The notes: generated from the sequence alone by a model not told the origin. Counted from the stretch's first letter, positions 17,165 to 25,628 are shown. The stretch: 64,000 bases of DNA from Candidatus Leucobacter sulfamidivorax (GCA_016771945.1 QZLF01000002.1:558001-622000), one strand, 5' to 3'. Translations and numbers: made by a program.

Positions 17165-19012
17165 ATGGCGCATCTGCTGGGGGCCGAGGCCCTGCACCTC
17201 GAGGTTCCGACGAAGGTCGTCTTCGACTCCGTCACGCTCGGCATCGCGGAGGGCGACCGCATCGGCATCGTCGGACGGAACGGCGACGGCAAGTCGTCGC
17301 TGCTCGCCATGCTCGCGGGTCTTCGCGAGCCCGACGGCGGTCAGGTCACCGTGCGCGGCGGCACGACGATCGGGGTGCTCGACCAGGCCGACCGCTTCGA
17401 GCCGGGCGAGACCGTCGGCGGCGCGATCGTCGGCGACACCCCGGAGCACGAGTGGGCCGGCGTGCCGCGGGTGCGCGAGGTGATCGCGGGCCTCGTCGGA
17501 GACCTCGACTGGGCGGCTCCCGTCGACGAGCTGAGCGGCGGGCAGCGCCGCAGGGTCGCGCTCGCACGCCTGCTCGCGGGGGAGTGGGACGTGCTCATGC
17601 TCGACGAGCCGACGAACCACCTCGACGTCGAGGCGATCGCGTGGCTGGCGGATCACCTGGTCAGGCGGTGGCCCGCGAACCAGGGCGCGCTGCTGGTCGT
17701 GACGCACGACCGGTGGTTCCTCGATGCGGTCTGCACGGCGACCTGGGAGGTCCATGACCGCATCGTCGAGCCCTTCGAGGGCGGGTACGCCGCGTACATC
17801 CTGCAGCGGGTCGAGCGCGACCGGCAGGCCGCCGCGATCGAGCAGAAGCGGCAGAACCTCGCGCGCAAGGAGCTCGCCTGGCTGCGCCGCGGCGCCCCCG
17901 CGCGCACCTCGAAGCCGAAGTTCCGCATCGACGCGGCGAACGAGCTGATCGCCGACGTGCCCGAGATCCGCGATCGCGTGGCGCTGCAGTCGCTCGCGGT
18001 CGCCCGTCTCGGCAAGGAGGTCGTGAACCTGCTCGACGCCGGCGTCGCCTACGGAGAGCGCGAGGTGCTGCGCGACGTCGAGTGGCGGCTCGCGCCCGGC
18101 GAGCGCACCGGCATCCTCGGCCCGAACGGCGCGGGCAAGTCGACGCTGCTCGGCCTCATCGCGGGTGACGTGGAGCCGACCGCCGGCCGGGTGAAGCGCG
18201 GCAAGACCGTGAAGGTCGCGACGCTGACGCAGCGCCTCGACGAGCTCGAGGAGCACCTGAACGACCCGGTTCGGATCGTGATCGGGCGGCTGCGCACGAG
18301 CTTCACCGTGGGCAGCGGGTCGAAGGCGCAGGAGCTCACCCCCGGGCAGATGCTCGAGCGCATGGGCTTCACGAGCGCCCAGCTCTCGACCCCGGTGAAG
18401 GATCTCTCGGGCGGGCAGAAGCGGCGCCTGCAGCTGCTGCTGATCCTGCTCGACCAGCCGAACGTGCTGATCCTCGACGAGCCCACCAACGACCTCGACA
18501 CCGACATGCTCGCCGCGATCGAGGATCTGCTCGACTCGTGGCCCGGCACGCTGATCGTCGTGTCGCACGACCGGTACTTCATCGAGCGCGTGACGGATCA
18601 GCAGTACGCGATCCTCGATCGAAAGCTGCGGCATCTGCCGGGCGGAGTGGACGAGTACCTGCGGCTGCGGACGAAGGCCTCGGTCTCGACAAGCTCGACC
18701 GGCGGCCCGTCGTCGACTGGTGGCCCGTCATCGACCGGCGGCCCGTCATCGGTCATCGAGCCTGTCGAGATGACCTCCCCCACCCTTTCGGGCGCCGACC
18801 GCCGCGCCGCCGAGAAGGAGCTCGCCGCGGTCGAGCGCAGGATGGAGCGGCTGCAGGCCGACGCGGCGAGCGCCCGCGACGGCCTCGCCGTACTCGACCA
18901 GACCGACTACACCTTGCTGAACGCGGAGATGACGAAGATCACCGCGATCGAGGACGAGGTCGCCGCGCTCGAGGAGCGATGGCTCGAACTCGGTGAGCAG
19001 CTAGACTCCTAG
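17165..19012 (+). CDS. ABC-F family ATPase with in-frame REP insertion
   Basis: Soluble twin-ABC ATPase of the ABC-F group, acting on ribosomes in translation or antibiotic protection. The 615 residues contain two nucleotide-binding domains: Walker A GRNGDGKSS and GPNGAGKST, signatures LSGGQRRRVALARL and LSGGQKRRLQLL, Walker B plus D-loop LMLDEPTNHLD and LILDEPTNDLD. There are no membrane helices. After the second domain comes a Ser/Thr/Gly/Pro linker made of three STGGPS units and an EPVE motif, encoded by REP-like DNA, then a coiled-coil C-terminus. The TAG stop lies at the edge of an IS insertion but was already present before it. Confidence 0.93.
   Translation: MAHLLGAEALHLEVPTKVVFDSVTLGIAEGDRIGIVGRNGDGKSSLLAMLAGLREPDGGQVTVRGGTTIGVLDQADRFEPGETVGGAIVGDTPEHEWAGVPRVREVIAGLVGDLDWAAPVDELSGGQRRRVALARLLAGEWDVLMLDEPTNHLDVEAIAWLADHLVRRWPANQGALLVVTHDRWFLDAVCTATWEVHDRIVEPFEGGYAAYILQRVERDRQAAAIEQKRQNLARKELAWLRRGAPARTSKPKFRIDAANELIADVPEIRDRVALQSLAVARLGKEVVNLLDAGVAYGEREVLRDVEWRLAPGERTGILGPNGAGKSTLLGLIAGDVEPTAGRVKRGKTVKVATLTQRLDELEEHLNDPVRIVIGRLRTSFTVGSGSKAQELTPGQMLERMGFTSAQLSTPVKDLSGGQKRRLQLLLILLDQPNVLILDEPTNDLDTDMLAAIEDLLDSWPGTLIVVSHDRYFIERVTDQQYAILDRKLRHLPGGVDEYLRLRTKASVSTSSTGGPSSTGGPSSTGGPSSVIEPVEMTSPTLSGADRRAAEKELAAVERRMERLQADAASARDGLAVLDQTDYTLLNAEMTKITAIEDEVAALEERWLELGEQLDS
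18682..18775. repeat. REP-like inverted pair with 18-bp triplication inside the ABC-F gene
   Basis: A GGTCTCGAC-AAGCTCGACC half (18682-18700) faces an inverted partner at 18751-18775 with core ATCGAGCCTGTCGAGAT. Between them an 18-bp unit, TCGACCGGCGGCCCGTCG, is repeated three times (18695-18748) with small changes. The whole element keeps the reading frame and is translated as the STGGPS repeats followed by IEPVEMTS. A related pair lies in mfd at 63401-63457. Confidence 0.85.
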
Positions 19013-19935
19013 GGCGTGTCTGTTTATTGTTTCGTGGGGGTTCTGGGATCGTGGAGGCATGTCTCGATTCCAGCTCCTCTCCGATGACCAATGGGAACTG
19101 ATCGCTGACGTAATGCCCGGCCCGACAGGCAAGAAGGGTCGACCATTCGCTAACGCCCGTCTGATGGTCGAGGCGATCATCTACCGGTATCGGTGCGGGA
19201 TCGCGTGGCGTGACCTCCCGGAAGTATTCGGGCCGTGGCAGACCGTCTGGCAGTGGCACAAGCGGATGGCTAATGACGGCACCTGGGACCAGGTACAGGC
19301 CCGACTGCACGAGCATGCCGATCGTGCCGGGCTGATCGATTGGGACATCTCTGTGGACTCCACGATCGCCAGAGCGCATCAGCATGCCACGAACGTGACG
19401 CGGCTAAAAAAGGGCTTCGTGGAATTACAAGAATCTGCTGGCCGAGCCGCCTGATCACGCGATCGGCCGTTCCAGGGGCGGCCTGTCGACGAAGGCACAT
19501 CAGCTGGTCGATGGCCGCGGCCTGCCGTTGGTGACGATCGTGACGGCGGGGCAGGACGGCGATTCGCCGATGTTCGTCCCGCTGATGGAGCATCTGCGGG
19601 TGGGTCGTCGCACCCGCCCCGATGCCACGTTGGGTGACAAGGCGTACTCATCACGAGGGAATCGCGCCTATCTGCGACGACACGGTATCGAGGCGGTGAT
19701 TCCCGAACCTCGTGATCAGCAGGCGAACCGGAAGCGGCGCGGCTCTCGTGGCGGCAGGCCGCCGAAGTTTGATGCGGTGAAGTATCGCGGCCGGAACGTG
19801 ATCGAGCGCGGCTACTGCCGGGTGAAGCAGTGGCGGGGGCTCGCGACCCGGTACGACAAACTCGCGATCGTGTACCGGGCCGCAGTGGTCCTGAACGGAG
19901 TCATCGCCTGGCTGAACTATTTAACAGACACGCCC
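19012..19935 (+). mobile_element. IS5-family (IS427-like) insertion sequence, complete
   Basis: A 924-bp element with perfect 13-bp terminal inverted repeats, GGGCGTGTCTGTT at 19012-19024 and its complement AACAGACACGCCC at 19923-19935. It is flanked by a TA duplication within CTAG on both sides. It carries a single transposase split into two frames. The element sits between the ABC-F stop codon and the CPBP protease gene without breaking either. Intact ends suggest recent insertion. Confidence 0.92.
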
Positions 19936-19938
19936 TAG
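19059..19938 (+). CDS. IS5-family transposase, two frames joined by frameshift
   Basis: The first frame (19059-19454) encodes the helix-turn-helix and first catalytic Asp (WDISVDSTIARAHQH). The second frame, in the +1 register, runs from about 19415 to the TAG at 19936-19938 and holds GDKAYSSRGN and the VIERGYCRVKQWRG block with the catalytic Glu. The frames overlap at an A6G3 tract (19406-19414), a typical slippage site for programmed frameshifting or transcriptional slippage in IS5 relatives. The ATG is preceded by GGAGG. The last stop codon is completed by flanking target DNA. Confidence 0.88.
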
Positions 19939-19979
19939 CTGCATTGCCGACATCGGTGAGCACGACGAAGGAGCCGGCC

Positions 19980-20906
19980 TTGCGCCCACTGCACACCGAT
20001 CTGCCCGCCCCCGCGGGAGGCATGAACGCCGCCGCTCGCCCGACCGGCATCGTCCTGGGCCTCGTCGTCGCCGTCGTCGCGGTCTTGGCGACGACGCTGG
20101 TGCCGGGCGTCTGGGCGATCTGGAGCGGCTTCGCCACGGGAGTCTTCTCGTCGGACGCGGTGGGGACCGACGGGTTCAGCGGGTTCGTCGTGATGCTCTC
20201 CTTCGCGCTCGGGGCGCTGTGGCTGTGGCTGTGGCTGCGCGCGAAGGAGCGCCGCCCCTTCGCGAGTCTCGGCTTCGAGCGCCAGCGCGGCCGCTCCTGG
20301 CTCGCCCTCGCAGCGCGCGGGCTCGGCGTTGGCATCGTCATGATCGTGGTCTGCGTGCTCGTGCCGGTGGTGCTGGGTCAGGCCCGGCTCGAGTGGGCGA
20401 ACCCGAGCGGCACTGGCGTCGCGCTCATCGCCGGCATGCTGCTCGCGTTCCTCGTGCAGGGCTCGACCGAGGAGATCCTCACCCGCGGCTACCTCACTCA
20501 GGTGGTCGCCCGGCGCTGGGGGCTCGTCATGGCCGTCGTCGTGCAGGGGCTGTTCTTCACGCTGGTGCACGGCATGAGCGCGGGCATCGGCGTGCTGCCG
20601 ATCGTCAATCTGCTGCTCTTCGCGCTCTTCGCGAGCATGTACTCGCTCGCCGAGGGCGGTCTGTGGGGCGTCTGCGCGCTGCACGGCATCTGGAACTGGG
20701 CTCAGGGCAATCTCTTCGGCGTCGCCGTCTCGGGCAACACGGTCGATTCGCTCTTCGCCTATGCGCCTCAGGCGGACGCGTCCGAGCTGCTCACCGGCGG
20801 GGCGTTCGGGATCGAGGGCAGCATCGTCACCACCGTCGTATATGCGGTGGCGGCCTTCGTCGCCTGGCGCGGGTTCCGGGCGAGGCGGCTTCGCGCCGCC
20901 GTGTGA
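19980..20906 (+). CDS. CPBP-family intramembrane metalloprotease
   Basis: Membrane protein with about eight hydrophobic segments and the CPBP (Abi) motifs: the EExxxR-type motif in QGSTEEILTRGYL, FTLVHGMSAG with a catalytic His, and the later HGIWNWAQGNL. CPBP members include prenyl-protein and bacteriocin-immunity proteases; the substrate here is unknown. TTG at 19980 is chosen because GAAGGAG lies 6 bp upstream; GTG 19956 and ATG 20022 are alternatives. The IS ends only 44 bp before this start, so its native promoter may have been displaced. Confidence 0.85.
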   Translation: MRPLHTDLPAPAGGMNAAARPTGIVLGLVVAVVAVLATTLVPGVWAIWSGFATGVFSSDAVGTDGFSGFVVMLSFALGALWLWLWLRAKERRPFASLGFERQRGRSWLALAARGLGVGIVMIVVCVLVPVVLGQARLEWANPSGTGVALIAGMLLAFLVQGSTEEILTRGYLTQVVARRWGLVMAVVVQGLFFTLVHGMSAGIGVLPIVNLLLFALFASMYSLAEGGLWGVCALHGIWNWAQGNLFGVAVSGNTVDSLFAYAPQADASELLTGGAFGIEGSIVTTVVYAVAAFVAWRGFRARRLRAAV

Positions 20907-20958
20907 CGGGCCACTGCAGGCGGGCCCACGGCCGGAAGCGGATCGAAGGCGTGCGTAC

Positions 20959-21894
20959 TCACGTCGAGCGGGTGAAGACGGCGTGGGCGATGCTGAGATC
21001 CTGCCAGGACATCCCGACGCTCTTGAAGACGACGGGGCGATCGCGCGGCGGATCGACGACGCCGTTCACGACCTCCTTCATCGGGATCAGGTCGTCCGCG
21101 CTCAGCACCCCGTCGTGCTGGGCGAGGATCACGTCGCCCGCTTCGCGGAGCGCGGTGGCGCGATCCTCGACGATGACGGAGGAGGGGGCCATCAGCGCGG
21201 TGTCGAGCTCGCGGGCGTCGGGTTCGTGCGAGCCGACCGCGATGACGACGGCGCCGGGGGCGACGGCGGTGCCGGGGAACAGCGGGGTGCGGGCGCTGGT
21301 GGCGCATACGATCACCCCTGCTCCGGCCATCGCGGCGGCAGCCTCGGCGGTGCCCGCGGGAACGATGTCTCCGCGCGCCAGCACGGCCTGCCCGGCGCGC
21401 CCGGGCCGACGGAGCACGAAGGTCGTGGACCCGATGCCGACGGGCGACGCCTCGGCGAGGGCGTCGACGTGTCCGACGGCCTGCGGGCCGGCGCCGAAGA
21501 CCACGAGGTCGGGCGGCTCCGCGAAGCGCCGCAGGATCGGGAGCACCGCCGCGACGGATACCGCAGGGGTGCGCAGCGAGGTCAGTGCCGTGCCGTCGAG
21601 CATCGCCAACAGGGCGAGTGTGCGGGCGTCGTAGAGCAGGTAGCTCGCCTGGATGCGCGGCAGCCCGATCTCGGGATTGCCCGGGGCGACGGCGGCGAGC
21701 TTGATCCCCGCGACCGGGCCGGCCTCGGCCGGCATGAGGAGCAGGTGACCGCTGCCGAGCTGCGCGGAGGTGCGGGGGATGTCGGCGGCAGGATCGAAGC
21801 CGCTGCGCAGGGTGGCCGTGATGGCCTCGACCGCGGCGGCGGGCGGAAGCGCGGCCGCGATGGTCGCGGCATCGATGTACTGCGGAGCGCTCAT
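20959..21894 (-). CDS. Ornithine cyclodeaminase/mu-crystallin family protein
   Basis: NAD(P)-dependent Rossmann protein of 311 residues. The nucleotide loop is VVFGAGPQAVGHVDAL, and the N-terminal substrate domain shows the GIKLAAVAPGNP block with the conserved Lys. Relatives include ornithine cyclodeaminase, alanine dehydrogenase (Ala dh of archaea) and pyrroline-2-carboxylate reductase, so the substrate is uncertain. The ATG at 21894 (MSAPQYIDAATI) fits the family. The adjacent TrxR-like gene upstream is on the same strand 44 bp away, so the two may be co-transcribed. Confidence 0.82.
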   Translation of the reverse strand: MSAPQYIDAATIAAALPPAAAVEAITATLRSGFDPAADIPRTSAQLGSGHLLLMPAEAGPVAGIKLAAVAPGNPEIGLPRIQASYLLYDARTLALLAMLDGTALTSLRTPAVSVAAVLPILRRFAEPPDLVVFGAGPQAVGHVDALAEASPVGIGSTTFVLRRPGRAGQAVLARGDIVPAGTAEAAAAMAGAGVIVCATSARTPLFPGTAVAPGAVVIAVGSHEPDARELDTALMAPSSVIVEDRATALREAGDVILAQHDGVLSADDLIPMKEVVNGVVDPPRDRPVVFKSVGMSWQDLSIAHAVFTRST

Positions 21895-21938
21895 CGCGGC
21901 GGATCCGATCGTCGAACGAAGTACTCTGGTCCCTTCGA

Positions 21939-22892
21939 TTATGGCTGCTCGACGTCCTGTCGCACCGCGGCGTCGAAGTCCCAGCCGGCGAGTGCGCCGG
22001 CCGCGGCGGCTCCGGTCATCGCGCCGGCCCCGATCGACATGGGCACGTTCGCGCCGGGGTTGACCGCGTTCCCGACGGCCCAGATGCGTTCCTCGCTCGT
22101 CCTCCCCGTGGGATCGACGGCGAGGAAGGACCCGAACGGGGTCTCGCTGCGCTCCAGCCCGAGCGGGGCGAGGAAGCCGTCGTGCGGGCGCGGGGCGCCG
22201 GCGGTGAAGATCGCCTCCACCCCCACCTCCCGGCCGTTCCGGAGGCGGACGGCGGAGACGTCGGAGCCCGTCCCGAGGACCTCGGCGACCGGTTCGGGCT
22301 CGAGCTCGACGCCCCGCGCGTGCAGGCGCCGGGCGATCCCGGGATCGAGCGCGCCGAGGAGGCCGGTGAAGACGGTGACCCGGTCGCTCAGCTGTCGGAT
22401 CAGCTCGGCCTGGTGCAGGGCGAGGGGAGTGGTCGCGAGCACGCCGAGCCGCCGGTCGCGCACCTCCCAGCCGTGGCAGAAGGGGCAGTGCAGCACGCTC
22501 GTTCCCCAGCGCTCGGCGAGCCCGGGGATGTCGGGCAGCTCGTCGCTCAGCCCGGTCGCGACGATCAGGGTGCGCGCCCGCAGCACGTCTCCGTCGGCGG
22601 TCGCGATCCGCAGGCCGTCCGCCTCGCGTGCGGCCCGTTCGACCCGCTCGACCGCGCCGCGCCGCAGCTCGACGCCGTAGTCGGCGACCTCGCCCCGGGC
22701 GCGGGCGATGAGCGCGCCGGGGTGCGCCCCCTCCTGCCCGAGCACGCCGTGCATGTGCTCGGCGAAGCGGTTGCGCGGGCTGCCCGCGTCGACGACCAGC
22801 ACGCGGCGGCGCGAGCGGCCGAGCATGAGCGCGGCCGACAGCCCTGCCGGGCCGCCTCCCGCGATGACCGTGTCCCAGATGTTCTGCTGCAT
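21939..22892 (-). CDS. Thioredoxin reductase-like FAD/NAD(P) oxidoreductase
   Basis: Two-dinucleotide-fold flavoprotein resembling TrxB. The FAD motif VIAGGGPAGLSAALMLGR is at the N-terminus, a redox CPFC (HCPFCHGWEV) lies in the middle as in thioredoxin reductase, and the C-terminal FAD contact is RIWAVGNAVNPGANVPMSIGAGA. The NADPH-binding glycine motif is degraded (RLGVLATTPLAL instead of GGGxSA), so it may work without NADPH or with another donor. ATG 22892 is selected; 22913 is possible. It is divergent from an ArsR regulator across a 144-bp AT-rich gap, suggesting regulation by it. Confidence 0.85.
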   Translation of the reverse strand: MQQNIWDTVIAGGGPAGLSAALMLGRSRRRVLVVDAGSPRNRFAEHMHGVLGQEGAHPGALIARARGEVADYGVELRRGAVERVERAAREADGLRIATADGDVLRARTLIVATGLSDELPDIPGLAERWGTSVLHCPFCHGWEVRDRRLGVLATTPLALHQAELIRQLSDRVTVFTGLLGALDPGIARRLHARGVELEPEPVAEVLGTGSDVSAVRLRNGREVGVEAIFTAGAPRPHDGFLAPLGLERSETPFGSFLAVDPTGRTSEERIWAVGNAVNPGANVPMSIGAGAMTGAAAAGALAGWDFDAAVRQDVEQP

Positions 22893-22934
22893 GAGCCCAG
22901 CATGCGCGGACATGGGCCGAAGTCGCAAACGATT

Positions 22935-23022
22935 TTGCCGAATTGGCAATTCATTCAAGTCGCGCGCGCCCGCCGAGACTCGTTCTCAATAAATATTCAT
23001 ATTGCAATCTGTTTATATGTAT
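22935..23022. promoter_or_regulatory. ArsR operator region, two palindromes
   Basis: In the AT-rich gap between the TrxR-like gene and arsR are two inverted repeats: TTGCC-GAATT-GGCAA at 22935-22949, and ATTCATAT (22995-23002) facing ATATGTAT (23015-23022) with a 12-bp spacer. The second has the dimensions of SmtB/ArsR sites and ends 14 bp before the arsR ATG. The base composition contrasts sharply with the surroundings. Confidence 0.6.
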
Positions 23023-23036
23023 GGTTGGCTGAGGCC

Positions 23037-23381
23037 ATGGACGTGGAACCGGGGCTGGCCGAGGCGGCGCAGCTGTTCAAGGTGCTCGGCAACGAGTCGC
23101 GGCTCGGCCTGCTGCGCCTGATCGGCGCGGGGCCCCGCACGGTCGGCGCGCTGACCGAGGCGACGGGCATGTCGCAGCCGCTCGTGTCGCAGCACCTGCG
23201 CACGCTGCGGCAGGCCGGGCTGGTCGCGGCGAACCGCACGGGCAAGGAGATCACCTACCGGCTGGTCGACCTGCACGTGGCGCACGTCGTCGCCGACGCG
23301 CTGGCCCACGTCCGAGAGCCCGCCGCGGTCGAGGCCGCGGACGAGGACCGATCCCACCCCGAACAGAAGGAGACGGCATGA
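23037..23381 (+). CDS. ArsR/SmtB-family metal-sensing repressor
   Basis: A 114-residue winged-helix repressor: LFKVLGNESRLGLLRLIGAG is the start of the ArsR fold, MSQPLVSQHLRTLRQAGLV the recognition helix, TGKEITYRLVD the wing. The alpha-5 stretch DLHVAHVVADALAHVRE has DxH and HxxH spacing as in the zinc site of SmtB/CzrA-type sensors. There is no Cys pair in helix 3, arguing against arsenic sensing. It is followed, with an ATGA overlap, by a His-rich peptide, which supports zinc or a related metal. Confidence 0.88.
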   Translation: MDVEPGLAEAAQLFKVLGNESRLGLLRLIGAGPRTVGALTEATGMSQPLVSQHLRTLRQAGLVAANRTGKEITYRLVDLHVAHVVADALAHVREPAAVEAADEDRSHPEQKETA

Positions 23382-23533
23382 CCACCACGGATCAGCACGC
23401 GGAGCACACGATCGCCGAGCACGAGCACGGCGAGGATTGCGGGCACGAGACGGTGCAGCACGGCGACCACGTCGACTACCTGCACGACGGTCACAAGCAC
23501 GCGGTGCACGAGGACCACTACGACGAGCACTGA
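23378..23533 (+). CDS. His-rich 51-aa metal-binding peptide
   Basis: The product starts MTTTDQHAEHTIAEHEHGED and ends EDHYDEH, with 13 His in 51 residues and one Cys. Clusters HEHGEDCGH and HDGHKH look like zinc- or nickel-binding sites. Its ATG is inside the arsR stop codon, so the two are co-translated. Similar His-rich peptides next to ArsR-type regulators are found in other actinobacteria and are sometimes labelled zinc transport components; a storage or chaperone role is an inference. It is too short for many gene finders. Confidence 0.8.
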   Translation: MTTTDQHAEHTIAEHEHGEDCGHETVQHGDHVDYLHDGHKHAVHEDHYDEH

Positions 23534-23558
23534 CCCGCGGTAGCGCGGGACGGATCCC

Positions 23559-24638
23559 TCACTCCGCCCGGTCGGCGATCGTCGACCAGGCGGGGAAGGG
23601 GTCCGGGAAGCCCCGCCAGGCCGCGGGGCCGGCGGCGAGTTCGTCGTCGTCGAGCACGGCCTCGTCCAGGGCCGCGGTGAGCGCCTGCCGATCGAGGTCG
23701 AGGCCGGTCAGCGCGAGGTCCTGGCCGAATGCGAGCAGCTCGTTCTCCTCGCCGAGCGCCTCGCCGAGTGCCTCATCGAGTGCATCGTCGCCGGCGATGG
23801 GCTCGAGCGAGACCATCCGGCCCACGTGGTCCCAGCGCCCGGTGAGGCGCGGGCGGGTGGCGAGGCGGCAGAAGCCGGCCGAGCGGATCAGCGCGCCGAA
23901 CTCACCGGCCTCGACCCGATCGTTCAGCAGCTGCTCGAACCTGCCGGGATGCAGCGGGCGGACGTTCTCGTAGCGGAACGAGCTCACCCGCGGGTCGGTC
24001 ATGTGCGGATCGTGATCGCCGTTCAGGATCCCGACCCACCCGGGTCGCTCCTGCGCCGCGGTGTACGGCGTTCCGCCGAGCGAGGCCCACCCTTCGTCGC
24101 CGCCCCGTTCGAGTCGCAGGCGCGCGTGCGGGCCGAGGTGGCTGACGAGGGCCATGACGGTCGACAGCTCGGGGGTGGAGAGCGCCTCCCAGTTCACCAG
24201 CACGATCGTCGAGGCGTACTCGATCTGCGTCACGGCCAGCATCGCGTGGGCCGTGTAGCGGTCGGAGATGCCGCGCTGCCAGGGCAGTGCGGGCTGGAAG
24301 GCGTAGCTCTCGCACCTGAGATCCTCGAGCAGGTGCCCGGCGTCGGCCACGCACACGACGCCGCTCAGGCGGATCCCGGATTCCGGATCCACGAGCGCGC
24401 CGATCAGCTCGGTCGTCAGGGTGCGCTGCGGGAACTCCGCCACCGCCCCCTCGGTCCGGTCGGTCCACGGGGCGAGCGAGACCGCCTCGTCGACCGGATC
24501 GGGCGAGACGTTCAGGCGCTGCGCCGGGATCAGCATGCGCGAGGTCTCCGCCGCGAGCCGGGCGGCGAAACGCTGCCGCTCCGGCGCGCAGCTTCCCACC
24601 ACCGCGAGCACGTCGATCTGCTCCACGCCGACCCCCAT
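23559..24638 (-). CDS. CobW-like (COG0523) protein lacking the P-loop
   Basis: A 359-residue protein with COG0523 layout: N-terminal Rossmann-like domain beginning VDVLAVVGS-type sequence, a GVVCVADAGHLLEDL stretch, and a CobW C-terminal domain (FRYENVRPLHPGRFEQLL, GFCRLATRP). Normal members have a GxxGAGKTT P-loop and CxCC metal motif; here the loop position reads VVGSCAPERQRFAARL and no CxCC is seen. GTP hydrolysis is therefore doubtful. It is divergent from the zinc-free L36 gene across a perfect Zur-type palindrome, so it is probably derepressed in zinc limitation. Confidence 0.85.
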   Translation of the reverse strand: MGVGVEQIDVLAVVGSCAPERQRFAARLAAETSRMLIPAQRLNVSPDPVDEAVSLAPWTDRTEGAVAEFPQRTLTTELIGALVDPESGIRLSGVVCVADAGHLLEDLRCESYAFQPALPWQRGISDRYTAHAMLAVTQIEYASTIVLVNWEALSTPELSTVMALVSHLGPHARLRLERGGDEGWASLGGTPYTAAQERPGWVGILNGDHDPHMTDPRVSSFRYENVRPLHPGRFEQLLNDRVEAGEFGALIRSAGFCRLATRPRLTGRWDHVGRMVSLEPIAGDDALDEALGEALGEENELLAFGQDLALTGLDLDRQALTAALDEAVLDDDELAAGPAAWRGFPDPFPAWSTIADRAE

Positions 24639-24670
24639 TCGTCTCTCCGCTCGGACTCCGCTAGTCTAAA

Positions 24671-24685
24671 TGATAACTGTTATCA
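24671..24685. promoter_or_regulatory. Zur-type operator, perfect palindrome
   Basis: TGATAAC-T-GTTATCA is a perfect 7-1-7 palindrome of the Zur/Fur type. It lies in the 61-bp gap between the CobW-like gene (minus) and rpmJ2 (plus), 14 bp before the L36 ATG, so one site can control both directions. Paralogous zinc-free ribosomal proteins and COG0523 proteins are classical Zur targets in actinobacteria. Confidence 0.85.
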
Positions 24686-24699
24686 ATAGGAGATGTGAA

Positions 24700-24822
24700 A
24701 TGAAGGTCAGAGCCTCGCTCAAGTCGTTGAAGAAGCAGCCCGGGGCGCAGGTCGTCCGGCGGCGGGGGAGGGTCTACGTGATCAACAAGCTCAACCCCAG
24801 GTTCAAGGGGCGCCAGGGCTGA
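24700..24822 (+). CDS. rpmJ2: Ribosomal protein L36, zinc-independent (type B)
   Basis: A 40-residue ribosomal protein, [20 protein letters not shown] and on to NPRFKGRQG. It lacks the Cys/His zinc ligands of normal L36, so it is the C-minus (YkgO-type) paralogue that replaces the zinc form when zinc is scarce. AGGAG lies 7 bp before the ATG. The gene is preceded by the Zur palindrome and is too short for the usual ORF cut-off. No L31, L33 or S14 paralogues are visible next to it. Confidence 0.93.
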   Translation: MKVRASLKSLKKQPGAQVVRRRGRVYVINKLNPRFKGRQG

Positions 24823-24853
24823 GGCGGGTCGTCCGGCACCACCGCCGTCGGCC

Positions 24854-25579
24854 CTACTCGCGCTCCAGGATCCAGTGGGTGCCGTCTCCGAGCGGGGCGA
24901 GGCGGAGCCCGAGCTCGCCGGCCTCCCGGGCCACCGTGGCCGGGGCGGGGTGCCGGTAGAGGTACTCGGCGGTGTCCTCGGTCAGCACGCGCTCCCCCTC
25001 GAGGCAGAGGTAGGTCACGCGCCATCGCATCAGCTCGGTGTCGATCGGCCAGGCCTCGGCGATTCCGCGATAGCTCAGCCCGCCGATGGCCGCCGCGGTG
25101 AACTCCGCCGGCTCGACGCGGCGCGGGCGCTCGGGGTGCTGCAGATCCAGCAGCGCGCCGCCGCCCGCGGGGAGCCGGGCGGCGAGCTCGGCGAGCACGG
25201 CCGCCCGCTCGCCGGGATCGAAGTGGCCGATCACCCCGGTCAGGATCGCCCCGCCGATGCGCGCGGGCAGCGACGCCGAGAAGAAGTCGTCGGGCAGGAC
25301 GGTGACCCGCTCGTGCCACTCGGGGCGGCCGGCGATGCGGGAGAGGGCGAGCGCGCGCATCGCCCGGCTCGGCTCGAGGGCGAGCACATGCGCATCCGGC
25401 ACCCGCTCCAGTAGTGCGGCGGTGTTCGCCCCGGAGCCGGCGCCGATGTCGAGGATCGGCCCGGCCTCGGGGCGCAGTCGCGGCAGCAGCCGCTCGAGCG
25501 CGGCCTCCTGCGCCGGCCGGTGCGACATCGCGAACAGGTCGTAGGCGCCGGCCGCAGCCTCGTAGGTGTCAGCGTCCAC
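24854..25579 (-). CDS. Class I SAM-dependent methyltransferase
   Basis: A 241-residue methyltransferase. Motif I is ILDIGAGSGANTAALLER, followed by the acidic end of strand 2 (VLALEPSRAM) and GAILTGVIGHFD as post-motif region. The substrate is not predictable. GTG at 25579 is preceded by GGAGGT 6 bp upstream, a strong ribosome site. A Zur-like palindrome lies about 50 bp upstream, so it may belong to the zinc-limitation response together with the CobW-like gene and L36. Confidence 0.85.
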   Translation of the reverse strand: MDADTYEAAAGAYDLFAMSHRPAQEAALERLLPRLRPEAGPILDIGAGSGANTAALLERVPDAHVLALEPSRAMRALALSRIAGRPEWHERVTVLPDDFFSASLPARIGGAILTGVIGHFDPGERAAVLAELAARLPAGGGALLDLQHPERPRRVEPAEFTAAAIGGLSYRGIAEAWPIDTELMRWRVTYLCLEGERVLTEDTAEYLYRHPAPATVAREAGELGLRLAPLGDGTHWILERE

Positions 25580-25628
25580 GGCGGGACCTCCTTCGCACTC
25601 GACCGCCCTGGGCGCGACTTTCTAGTAG

